Positions 12,463 to 18,075 of a stretch of 18,075 nt of DNA are shown here, piece after piece (within the stretch, counting starts at the first letter, position 1; every line of letters starts with the position of its first letter). The stretch lies in assembly GCA_944382805.1 (NCBI GenBank), contig CALWNS010000132.1, positions 1 through 18,075 on the forward strand, written 5' to 3'. The DNA is from an uncultured Gemmiger sp. (GTDB lineage Bacteria; Bacillota; Clostridia; Oscillospirales; Ruminococcaceae). Position numbers and translations under genes: made by a program. The notes below the pieces were generated by a model, which was not told where the DNA came from, ran no database searches, and saw only the letters and a list, made by a program, of their open reading frames with translations.

Positions 12463-13224
12463 CTACACCGCGCCGTAAATGCCCCGCACGCTCACCTCGC
12501 CGGTGAACACGCGGCGCGCGCCGCCGCCGTCCTGCTCCACCACCAGGCGGCCGGCCTCGTCCACATCCACGGCCACGCCCGCGCCGCCCGGGTACCGCAC
12601 CCGGCGGCCCAGGTTGACGCAGGCGGCTTTGTACGCCGCGCGGCAGGCGGCAAAGCCCTCGCGCTCAAAGGCATAAATATCGCGGTCGAACGCAAAATCG
12701 GTCAGGTCGGCGGCCAGGGCCGCGGCGTCGGCGGCCGGGTTTACCGCCGCGCCGGCCAGCGCCAGGCTGGTGGCGTGCGGCAGACCGTTTTGGGCAAAGT
12801 AGTCCGCCGGCTGCGCCAGGTTCACGCCCACGCCGCACAAAACGGCCCGCGGCCCGCCGGGGCCGGGGCCTTGGCAGCTTTCGCACAGGATGCCCGCCAC
12901 CTTTTTGCCGCCCAGCAAAAGGTCGTTGGGCCACTTGATCTGGCACTGCACGCCGTAGCGGCGGCGCAGCGCCGCGGCCACGGCCAGGCTGGCGTACAGC
13001 GGCAGCGCGCCGGCATCGGCCAGTTCCAGGCGCAGGACCGCCGTGTAGTACAGCGCCCGGCCGGCGGCGTTGTGCCACGCGCGGCCCAGCCGGCCGCGGC
13101 CGGCGGTCTGGTTCAGGGTATACACGCCGCCCACCGGGCCAAAGCGGTCCAGGTGGGCCTTGGCCCAGGCGTTGGTGCTTTCGGCCTGCGGCAGGTACAC
13201 CAGCGTGTTGATGCCGCCGCTCAT
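12463..13224 (-). CDS. birA: Biotin--[acetyl-CoA-carboxylase] ligase (BirA, single-domain)
   Basis: The 253-residue enzyme activates biotin with ATP and attaches it to the biotin-carrier lysine of carboxylases. Visible motifs are the ESTN near residue 15, the adenylate loop TAGRGRLGRAWH (about 40-51), KWPNDLLLGGKKVAGIL (about 106-122) and CGVGVNL (about 140). A C-terminal SH3-like domain includes GRLVVEQDGG. It lacks the N-terminal winged helix of E. coli and Bacillus BirA, so it should not repress biotin genes itself. The start is the ATG at 13224, which overlaps the upstream phosphoesterase stop as ATGA, arguing for translational coupling; an in-frame ATG 12 codons earlier is less likely. 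It is the last gene of the long minus-strand cluster. Confidence 0.95.
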   Translation of the reverse strand: MSGGINTLVYLPQAESTNAWAKAHLDRFGPVGGVYTLNQTAGRGRLGRAWHNAAGRALYYTAVLRLELADAGALPLYASLAVAAALRRRYGVQCQIKWPNDLLLGGKKVAGILCESCQGPGPGGPRAVLCGVGVNLAQPADYFAQNGLPHATSLALAGAAVNPAADAAALAADLTDFAFDRDIYAFEREGFAACRAAYKAACVNLGRRVRYPGGAGVAVDVDEAGRLVVEQDGGGARRVFTGEVSVRGIYGAV

Positions 13225-13721
13225 ACGTCCTGCGGCACGCGCTTCCAGCAAAACGCGCATTCGCCGCCCTCCACCGTGATCACGCCGTAGCTGCCGGTAT
13301 CGCGCAGGCTGCCGGGGTTGAACAGCGCCGGCTGCCCGGCCAGCGCCGGCTGCAGGCGCTGGCGGTGGGTGTGGCCGTACAGCACCACGTCCGCCCCGCG
13401 GGCCAGGCCGGTCTCGGCCAGGCGGTCGGTGCCGGTCTTGGCGCCGTACAGGTGGCCGTGGGTATAAAAGAACAGCACCCCGGCAAAGGGGGCCAGGGCT
13501 TCGGCCGGGTCGGGCGCGCCCACGTCGCAGTTGCCGCGCACGCGGTAGATGGGGTAGGGCGGCTGCGCCCGCTCCTGGGTCAGGGCCTGGTCCAGGTCGT
13601 ACAGCCCGTCGCCTAAAAAGAACAGCGCGTCGGCCGTTTCGCTGCGCAGCAGCCAGCGCAGCCGGGCCACGCGCCCATGCGTATCGCTCACGACCAGAAT
13701 GCGGCAGCTGTCCCCCGCCAT
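13221..13721 (-). CDS. YfcE/MJ0936-family metallophosphoesterase
   Basis: A 166-residue calcineurin-like phosphodiesterase of the small single-domain class. The dinuclear metal site is complete: D and H in VVSDTHG, GDGLYD, GNCD, then THGH and GHTH. The fold ends with FNPGSLRDTGSYGVI, typical of YfcE. Members hydrolyse phosphodiesters in vitro; the physiological substrate is unknown. Two in-frame ATGs exist, 13727 and 13721. The AGGAGG ends one base before the first, far too close, but is seven bases before the second, so I chose 13721. The first would overlap the rsmI stop as ATGA. The gene ends in an ATGA overlap with birA. Confidence 0.92.
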   Translation of the reverse strand: MAGDSCRILVVSDTHGRVARLRWLLRSETADALFFLGDGLYDLDQALTQERAQPPYPIYRVRGNCDVGAPDPAEALAPFAGVLFFYTHGHLYGAKTGTDRLAETGLARGADVVLYGHTHRQRLQPALAGQPALFNPGSLRDTGSYGVITVEGGECAFCWKRVPQDV

Positions 13722-13723
13722 GG

Positions 13724-14587
13724 TCATTCCTCCTGTCCGCGGCGCGGGGCCTGCCCCCGCACCAGTTCTTTGTATACCTCCCCCTTGCTGTAGGGGGTGC
13801 CCGCCGCCGCCTGGCGGGCCGCCGCGGCGGGGGCCAGGCCGCCCGCCATCAGCTGCCGGGCCGCGGCCGCGGCGTCGGCCAGGGTGGGCGCCTGGGCGGC
13901 GTCCGGCTCCGCTTGCGGCGCGCCGGCCAGCACCAGCACAAACTCCCCGCGCGGCTCCTCGGCCGCATAGCGGGCGGCGGCTTCGCCCAGCGTGGTCTTA
14001 AAGATCTCCTCGTGCAGCTTGGTCAGCTCGCGGCACACCGTCACCGAGCGCTGCGCCCCGCACGCCGCGGCCAAATCGGCCAGCGTAGCGCGCAGTTTGT
14101 GCGGCGCTTCGTACAAAATCACGGTGCGCGGTTCGCGGGCCACCTCCTCCAGCCGGGCGCGGCGCTCCTTTTTGGGCATGGGCAAAAACCCTTCGAACAC
14201 AAAGCGGCCGGTTTTCTGCCCCGATACCGCCAGCGCCGTCACGCAGGCCGTGGCCCCCGGCACCGGCGTCACGCGGATGCCGCGCGCGATGGCTTCGGCC
14301 ACGATCTGCTCGCCGGGGTCGCTGATGCAGGGCATCCCCGCGTCGGAGCACAGCGCGCAGCTCTCCCCCGCCTCGATGCGCGCCAAAATCGCCGCGCCGT
14401 GGTGCAGCGCGTGCTCGTAGTAGCTGACCAGCGGCTTTTTCAGCCCCAGGTGGTTCAGCAGGCGCAGCGTCACGCGGGTATCCTCGGCCGCCACAAAGTC
14501 CGCAGCGGCAAAGGCGGCCGCCACGCGCGGGGGCATATCGTCCAAATTGCCGATGGGCGTCGCCACCAGGTACAGCGTGCCGGGCAT
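13724..14587 (-). CDS. rsmI: 16S rRNA (cytidine-1402-2'-O)-methyltransferase RsmI
   Basis: The 287-residue protein is a full-length tetrapyrrole-methylase-fold enzyme that uses S-adenosylmethionine to methylate C1402 of 16S rRNA near the P site. Signature motifs are LYLVATPIGNLDDMPPR (5-21), AAEDTRVTLRLLNHLG (34-49), CSDAGMPCISDPGEQIV (79-95), PVPGATACVTALAVSG (113-128) and FEGFLP (135-140). The usual Gly in DAGxPGISDPG is Cys here, a minor variation. It starts three bases after the yaaT stop, with GGAGGA upstream. The C-terminal 60 residues (Ala-rich, ending YSKGEVYKELVRG) match the family's C-terminal extension. Confidence 0.96.
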   Translation of the reverse strand: MPGTLYLVATPIGNLDDMPPRVAAAFAAADFVAAEDTRVTLRLLNHLGLKKPLVSYYEHALHHGAAILARIEAGESCALCSDAGMPCISDPGEQIVAEAIARGIRVTPVPGATACVTALAVSGQKTGRFVFEGFLPMPKKERRARLEEVAREPRTVILYEAPHKLRATLADLAAACGAQRSVTVCRELTKLHEEIFKTTLGEAAARYAAEEPRGEFVLVLAGAPQAEPDAAQAPTLADAAAAARQLMAGGLAPAAAARQAAAGTPYSKGEVYKELVRGQAPRRGQEE

Positions 14588-14590
14588 GGC

Positions 14591-15433
14591 TTATTCCTCC
14601 GGGCGGGCCACGGCGGGGGCTTTGCGCCCGCCGCGCAGGTAGGTACATTCGGTGCGGTGGTAGGTCTTGGGGGCCAGGCTTTCCACGTTGCTGCGCACCT
14701 TCAGCATACCGGAAACGACGTTCGCCTCCACCACGGTGCCCTCGCCGTCCGGCGTGCGCACCACGCTGCCGGGCTGCGGCGTGATGGAGTTCAGGTACTC
14801 GTAGCTTTTCTGCTCATAAGCCAGGCAGCACATCAGCCGCCCGCAGGCGCCGCTGATCTTGGTGGGGTTGAGCGAAAGCCCCTGTTCCTTGGCCATCTTG
14901 ATGGACACGGGCTGGAAGTTTTTCAAAAACCGGCTGCAGCAGAACGGCTGCCCGCACACGCCCAGGCCGCCCAGCATCTTGCTTTCGTCCCGCACGCCGA
15001 TCTGCCGCAGCTCGATGCGGGTGTGGAACCGCGCGGCCAAATCCTTGACCAGTTCGCGGAAGTCCACGCGGTTGTCCGCCGTAAAGTGGAACACCAGCTT
15101 GCCGCGGTCCAGCGTGTATTCGGCGTCGATCAGCTTCATCTGCAGTTTGTGCGCGGCAATGCGCTGTTCGCACACGGCAAAGGCGCTGCGCTCGTCGGCG
15201 CGGTTCTGGCGCATCCGGCGCACGTCCACGCCGTCGGCCTGGCGCAGCACGGGTTTTATTTCCCGCGCAAAGCCGGTGTCGGGCAGTTCGTGCGGCGCGC
15301 GCACCACCTCGCCGCATTCCACGCCGCGGGCGGTCTCCACCACCACATAGTCCCCGGCCTGGGGGGCCAGGGCGCCGGGGTCGAAATAATACGAACGTCC
15401 GCTTTCCTTAAAGCGTACCGAGATCACTTTCAT
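14591..15433 (-). CDS. ricT: YaaT/RicT, PSP1-domain Fe-S protein
   Basis: The 280-residue protein matches B. subtilis YaaT (RicT), which with YlbF and YmcA forms the RicAFT complex that acts with RNase Y in mRNA maturation and affects sporulation and biofilm formation. The PSP1 domain is at about 5-170 (KLQMKLIDAEYTLDRGKLVF, FTADNRVDFRELVKDL, RIELRQIGVRDESKMLGG). Cysteine clusters GVCGQPFCC (about 158-166) and CGRLMCCLAYE (about 197-207) correspond to the Fe-S ligands. A C-terminal KOW-like stretch has GEGTVVEANVVSGMLKVR. The ATG has AAGGAAA upstream and lies 10 bases after holB. The adjacent holB and rsmI match the conserved Firmicutes order. Confidence 0.95.
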   Translation of the reverse strand: MKVISVRFKESGRSYYFDPGALAPQAGDYVVVETARGVECGEVVRAPHELPDTGFAREIKPVLRQADGVDVRRMRQNRADERSAFAVCEQRIAAHKLQMKLIDAEYTLDRGKLVFHFTADNRVDFRELVKDLAARFHTRIELRQIGVRDESKMLGGLGVCGQPFCCSRFLKNFQPVSIKMAKEQGLSLNPTKISGACGRLMCCLAYEQKSYEYLNSITPQPGSVVRTPDGEGTVVEANVVSGMLKVRSNVESLAPKTYHRTECTYLRGGRKAPAVARPEE

Positions 15434-15443
15434 GTCTGTTTCC

Positions 15444-16391
15444 TTATATCGTATCGTAGTCTTGCGTGGCCTGCGCCGCCAGCAGCGTCAGGGTCAGGCG
15501 CAGGTTGGCGTTGGCGGTCAGGGCGGCCGCGGCGTTCTGCACCGCGCGGCCCAAAGCGGCGGCGCGCTCCGGCTGCAGCCCGTCAAAGCCGGGGCGGCGC
15601 AGCGCGGCCCCGGCGGCCGCGGCGGCCTGTTCCAGCAGGCGGGCGGCGGCTTCGCGGTCCTTTTCGCAGCCGGCCAGCAGGGCGGCGGCGCGGTAGGTAT
15701 CGCGGCTTTGCACATGGCGGCACAGCTCGCGCGCGGCGGCGCGGGCGGCCTTTGCGGGCGGGTCGGTCATGGCGCGCAGCGCCGCGCCGATGCGCCCGCC
15801 GTACAAAAACGCCAGGTCGGCCGCCTGGCGCGCGTCCAGCGCGGGCAGGGCGGCGCGCAGCGCGGCGGCGCATTCGTCCGCCGGGGCCGGGGCCACCGTG
15901 TACGCCGCGCAGCGGCTGCGGATGGTGGGCAGCACGGCGGCCGCGCTGGCGGCCGTGAGCAAAAACAGCACGCCGGCGGGCGGCTCCTCCATGATCTTGA
16001 GCATCGCGTTGGCCGAAGAGCCGTTGAGCGCCTGCGCGCCGTAGATGAACAGCACGCGGCCGGCCGCGTCGGCCGAAAGCGCGCTGCGCTGGATCTTTTC
16101 CCGCGCTTCGCGGATGCGCTCCACCCGGATCTGGCCGGAGGCGCCCTCGCCCCGCACGGTCAGGCACTCGCTGTCCTCGCCGCGCAGCACGGCCTCGGCG
16201 TGGGGGCCGCCGGCGGGGTTCAGGTAGTCCGCCGCCAGGCAGCGCGCGGCAAAGCCCGCCCCGCACCCCGGCTCGCCCACCAGCAGCACGCTGTGGGGCA
16301 GGCGGCCGGCGCGCAGGGCGGCGGCCAGGTCCTGTTTGAGCGCATGGTTGCCGGCCAGGCGGGCCAGCATCCCGGCTTGCGGTTCGCTCAC
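15444..16391 (-). CDS. holB: DNA polymerase III delta' subunit
   Basis: The 315-residue clamp-loader AAA+ protein is the delta' subunit. The N-terminal core has LAGNHALKQDLAAALRAGRL, PHSVLLVGEPGCGAG (a degenerate P-loop, GxxxxGKT lysine absent, as expected for delta'), IREAREKIQRSAL, GRVLFIYGAQALNGSSANAM, LKIMEEPPAGVLFLL, and the arginine-finger motif TIRSRC. The usual four-cysteine zinc module after the P-loop is missing. The start is probably GTG at 16391, overlapping the darA stop as GTGA; an ATG seven codons later is possible. Neither has a strong Shine-Dalgarno, so coupling to darA is likely. The C-terminal half is Ala-rich but fits the family's helical collar. Confidence 0.92.
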   Translation of the reverse strand: MSEPQAGMLARLAGNHALKQDLAAALRAGRLPHSVLLVGEPGCGAGFAARCLAADYLNPAGGPHAEAVLRGEDSECLTVRGEGASGQIRVERIREAREKIQRSALSADAAGRVLFIYGAQALNGSSANAMLKIMEEPPAGVLFLLTAASAAAVLPTIRSRCAAYTVAPAPADECAAALRAALPALDARQAADLAFLYGGRIGAALRAMTDPPAKAARAAARELCRHVQSRDTYRAAALLAGCEKDREAAARLLEQAAAAAGAALRRPGFDGLQPERAAALGRAVQNAAAALTANANLRLTLTLLAAQATQDYDTI

Positions 16392-16711
16392 AGCTTTTCG
16401 AAGCGCTCGACGTTGGTCACGAACACGGTCGCGCCGCCCACCGTGACCTCGATGGGCATGGCGCTTTCCAGCCCCAGCCCGATGGAGGCCGCGCCGGGCA
16501 CGATCTCGGTGCGCTGCTTGCAGCACTTGGCGATGCAGGCGATGCAGGCGTCCACGCGCTCGTCCTCGGTGCCGATGAGCAGGGTCATGTTGCCCGCCAT
16601 CAGGAAGCCGCCGGTCGTGGCCAGGCGGGTGACGTAGAACTTGTTGCGCAGCAGTTCGTTGCACACCGCCTTGGAGTCCTCTTTGTTTACGATCGCCGTG
16701 ATCAGTTTCAT
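16388..16711 (-). CDS. darA: Cyclic-di-AMP receptor DarA (PII-like, YaaQ)
   Basis: The 107-residue protein is full length for the PII-like c-di-AMP receptor (YaaQ/DarA/PstA) of Firmicutes, a trimer that binds the second messenger between subunits; its downstream partner is unknown. Recognisable stretches are MKLITAIVNKEDSKAVCNEL (1-20), the Thr-rich nucleotide loop RLATTGGFLMAGNMTLLIG (30-48) and the C-terminal strand VTVGGATVFV (94-103). The ATG has GGGAGG upstream. Position next to holB and yaaT matches Bacillus, although yaaR, yabA and yabB are absent. Because KtrA family members are also c-di-AMP targets, this cell probably uses c-di-AMP signalling in potassium control. Confidence 0.96.
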   Translation of the reverse strand: MKLITAIVNKEDSKAVCNELLRNKFYVTRLATTGGFLMAGNMTLLIGTEDERVDACIACIAKCCKQRTEIVPGAASIGLGLESAMPIEVTVGGATVFVTNVERFEKL

Positions 16712-16740
16712 AAAAAATACCTCCCAGTGTATAAAATGAC

Positions 16741-16768
16741 GAAATAAAGGCCGCGCGTCAATCGCGCG
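16741..16768 (-). terminator. Weak hairpin between the rhomboid-like gene and darA
   Basis: CGCGCG (16752-16757 and 16763-16768) forms a 6-bp stem. On the minus strand it is followed by GCCTTTATTTC, directly after the rhomboid-like stop. It may attenuate transcription between the two genes; I see no well-placed promoter for darA in the 60-base gap. Confidence 0.35.
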
Positions 16769-16771
16769 TTT

Positions 16772-17422
16772 TTACCGCTTCCACTTTTTCTCCCATTCCT
16801 TGCGGCGGCGGTAGCCGGTGATGCGCTCGCGGCACCAGGCGTACATCTCCGGGCCGAAGAACAGCAGGAACCCGGCCAGGCCGAACAGCAGGCTGATGCG
16901 GCCGGAAAGCGTGTTGAAAACAAATTGCAGCGCCCACACCGCGGCGGCCGCCCAGCCCAGCCACTTGACCTTGAGCGGGATGATAAAGAACAGCAGCACC
17001 TGCTGGTCCGGCCACATCCAGGCATAGGCAAAGAACAGGCTCAGGAACAAACCCGAAGTACCGGCCGCGCCGGTCAGCAAACAGCTGCACACGGCGCCCA
17101 GCATCCCGGCCAGCCAGTACACGGTAAAGCGGAAGTCGCCCCACGCGCGGGTCAGCGCATTGCCCACCCACCAGTAAAAGTACAGCTCCAGCAAAAACCA
17201 CAGCGGGCTGGTGTTCAGCGTGGGCACGAACACAAAGGTGACGAGCCGCCACACCTGCCCCTGCAGCAGCGGCGCGCGCAGCAGCGGCAGCAGCGTGTAC
17301 AGCCGCTGGTCCACAAACATGACCAGGAACCACACCGCGATCTGGCCGATCAGCACGGCGTTGAGCAGGTAGGGGATGCCGCAGTTCCCATAGCGGCGTT
17401 CCAGTTTATCGATCCAGCGCAT
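16772..17422 (-). CDS. Rhomboid-like membrane protein, probably catalytically inactive
   Basis: A 216-residue protein with about six membrane segments and the rhomboid architecture: GQVWRLVTFVFVP after the first helix, the LWFLLELYFYWWVGNALTRAWGDFRF block (family position of HxxxN), the PDQQVLLFFIIPLKVKW segment and a basic C-terminal tail (YRRRKEWEKKWKR). The active-site His expected in the last helix (AHLGG-like) is absent (ISLLFGLAGFLLF). GTSG occurs but aligns outside the GxSG position when the following PDQQVLLFF is used as anchor. It belongs to a group of clostridial rhomboid-like proteins that I recall as lacking the dyad. The ATG at 17422 has AAGGAGGG; an in-frame ATG at 17491 has none and lies at the promoter. 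First gene of the cluster, with its own promoter. Confidence 0.85.
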   Translation of the reverse strand: MRWIDKLERRYGNCGIPYLLNAVLIGQIAVWFLVMFVDQRLYTLLPLLRAPLLQGQVWRLVTFVFVPTLNTSPLWFLLELYFYWWVGNALTRAWGDFRFTVYWLAGMLGAVCSCLLTGAAGTSGLFLSLFFAYAWMWPDQQVLLFFIIPLKVKWLGWAAAAVWALQFVFNTLSGRISLLFGLAGFLLFFGPEMYAWCRERITGYRRRKEWEKKWKR

Positions 17423-17469
17423 AGGCCCTCCTTGGCCGCCGGGCGGCGGGCGCAAACTTTGTACCCTAT

Positions 17470-17498
17470 ATTTTAGCATCTTTGCCCGCACAGTTCAA
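17470..17498 (-). promoter_or_regulatory. Sigma-A promoter of the rhomboid-like gene and downstream cluster
   Basis: On the minus strand: -35 TTGAAC (17493-17498), 17-base spacer, -10 TAAAAT (17470-17475), about 48 bases before the ATG. Confidence 0.75.
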
Positions 17499-17513
17499 CA
17501 ATTAGTTGTCGAA
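17494..17513. promoter_or_regulatory. Inverted repeat overlapping the -35 of the rhomboid-cluster promoter
   Basis: TTCAACAA (17494-17501), TTAG, TTGTCGAA (17506-17513): 8-base arms with one mismatch around a 4-base centre. It overlaps the -35 hexamer, as a repressor operator would. No regulator can be named. Confidence 0.45.
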
Positions 17514-17575
17514 ACCCGGCCCGCGCGCCGCCGGGCGGGCCGGGCGGCGCATTTCGGCGCTGCTGCAACCAAAAA

Positions 17576-17657
17576 CGGGGCGGTTTTCCACCGTTTCCAC
17601 AGGGTTTTCAACATTTTCAACGTGAAAAAGCCCTATACGCGGTGGATAACCGCCCCG
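17576..17657. repeat. Long inverted repeat containing DnaA-box-like words, downstream of ridA
   Basis: CGGGGCGGTTTTCCACCG (17576-17593) pairs with CGGTGGATAACCGCCCCG (17640-17657), 17 of 18 positions. Inside, AGGGTTTTCA (17601-17610) faces TGAAAAAGCCCT. Four 9-mers run almost head to tail: TTTTCCACC, GTTTCCACA, TTTTCAACA, TTTTCAACG (17584-17622), and GGTGGATAA (17641-17649) is the reverse of TTATCCACC, one base from the DnaA box TTATCCACA. On the minus strand TTTTT follows the outer stem, so it could serve as the ridA terminator. Confidence 0.6.
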
Positions 17658-17688
17658 CCCTGTTTTCAATTTGTAATATCCGGCCCGT

Positions 17689-18075
17689 TTACAGCCGGGC
17701 CACGCACTCGATCTCGACCAGCGCGCCCTTGGGCAGCGCGCCGACCTGGAAGGCCGCGCGCGCAGGGAACGGCGCGGCGAACGCCTTGGCGTACTCCTCG
17801 TTCATGGCGGCAAAGTCGTTGATGTCCTGCAGCATGACGGTGGTTTTGACCACCCGATCCAGGCCGGTGCCGGCGGCCTGCAAAATGGCGGCCAGGTTGC
17901 GCAGGCACTGGCGGGTCTGGGTGCGGATGTCCGCCCCGGCGAACGCGCCGGTGGCCGGGTCGATGGGGATCTGGCCCGAAACATAGGCGAACCCGCCCGC
18001 GCACACGGCCTGGCTGTAGGGGCCGATGGCGGCGGGGGCGTCCTGTGTGTGGACGGCGGCAAGCGGCTGAACTGC
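17689..18075 (-). CDS. ridA: RidA family enamine/imine deaminase (5' end beyond window)
   Basis: At least 128 codons, open through the right edge with no in-frame ATG, so the start lies just outside; a GTG at 18006 is internal. RidA hydrolyses reactive enamine/imine intermediates, such as 2-aminoacrylate, formed by PLP enzymes. Family motifs are APAAIGPYSQAV near the N-terminus, YVSGQIPIDPATG, TRQCLRNLAAILQAAG, VVKTTVMLQDINDFAAMNEEY, and FPARAAFQVGALPKGALVEIE, in which the catalytic Arg (E. coli Arg105) and the Glu of VEIE are kept. Only about 2-10 residues should be missing. The gene ends 31 bases before the long inverted repeat. What lies upstream cannot be seen. Confidence 0.94.
   Translation of the reverse strand, partial: AVQPLAAVHTQDAPAAIGPYSQAVCAGGFAYVSGQIPIDPATGAFAGADIRTQTRQCLRNLAAILQAAGTGLDRVVKTTVMLQDINDFAAMNEEYAKAFAAPFPARAAFQVGALPKGALVEIECVARL

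Noticed and set aside
13913..15958. 681-codon plus-strand open frame
   Set aside because: It is the complement of rsmI, yaaT and holB; His/Gln/Gly/Arg-rich composition and no family motifs mark it as a shadow of high-GC coding DNA.
16960..17120. GTSG in the rhomboid-like protein as catalytic GxSG
   Set aside because: Anchoring on the following PDQQVLLFF segment puts it outside the catalytic position, and the partner His is absent.
17689..18006. RidA starting at the GTG at 18006
   Set aside because: The conserved N-terminal APAAIGPYSQA stretch lies upstream in the same frame, so the true start is beyond the window.

Overview
The window is GC-rich Firmicutes DNA, most likely an Oscillospiraceae/Ruminococcaceae-type gut Clostridium (Faecalibacterium/Gemmiger/Subdoligranulum relatives). 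This rests on the darA-holB-yaaT-rsmI gene order, strong AGGAGG ribosome binding sites, sigma-A-type promoters, and the abundant intergenic repeats with TTGTCAA/TTTGACAA palindromic ends. The genus is an inference. Nearly all genes are intact housekeeping or homeostasis genes. I see no rRNA, tRNA, transposase, prophage or CRISPR.

Layout, left to right. (1) 1-779 is repeat island A, followed by a nitroreductase (780-1520, +) with a clear terminator and a glycerophosphodiester phosphodiesterase (1603-2334, +). (2) 2336-5176 (-) is a three-gene membrane glycolipid operon: a diacylglycerol glucosyltransferase, a TVP38/TMEM64 membrane protein and a second LafB-like glycosyltransferase. It meets the phosphodiesterase gene tail to tail with one base between stops. 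(3) 5384-5788 (-) is a methylglyoxal-synthase-family gene with its own promoter and terminator; several residues catalytic in E. coli MgsA are replaced. (4) 5978-6571 (+) is a cytoplasmic ricin-type beta-trefoil protein with a lysine-rich tail, followed by repeat island B (about 6600-7020). (5) 7123-10926 (-) is a potassium operon: KdpD-like kinase, KdpE-like regulator, KtrB channel, KtrA gating subunit. (6) About 10969-11640 is repeat island C. (7) 11772-12158 (-) is a short Fur/PerR-family regulator with its own promoter and terminator. (8) 12463-17422 (-) is a chain of tightly packed genes: a rhomboid-like membrane protein, DarA (c-di-AMP receptor), DNA polymerase III delta', YaaT/RicT, RsmI, a YfcE-like phosphoesterase and BirA. 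Several of them share GTGA or ATGA stop/start overlaps or lie a few bases apart. (9) The right edge holds a 5'-truncated RidA gene (-) and, after it, a long inverted repeat containing DnaA-box-like words.

How the genes connect: the KtrAB potassium system and DarA both belong to families tied to cyclic-di-AMP, so the window carries two likely arms of potassium/c-di-AMP homeostasis. The glycolipid operon and the phosphodiesterase both act on membrane glycerolipids or lipoteichoic-acid-type chemistry. BirA, RsmI, YaaT and delta' are core functions.

The most unusual signal is in the three repeat islands. Each holds three regularly spaced, 77-110 bp units. Each intact unit is bounded by two inward-facing 20-22 nt palindromes that begin GTAG and end CTAC. 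The palindrome words differ from unit to unit yet always keep perfectly paired arms, and they are recombined in mosaic fashion, like the BIMEs of enterobacteria. A second, 256-305 bp element occurs as inverted copies in islands A and C, flanking about 10 kb.
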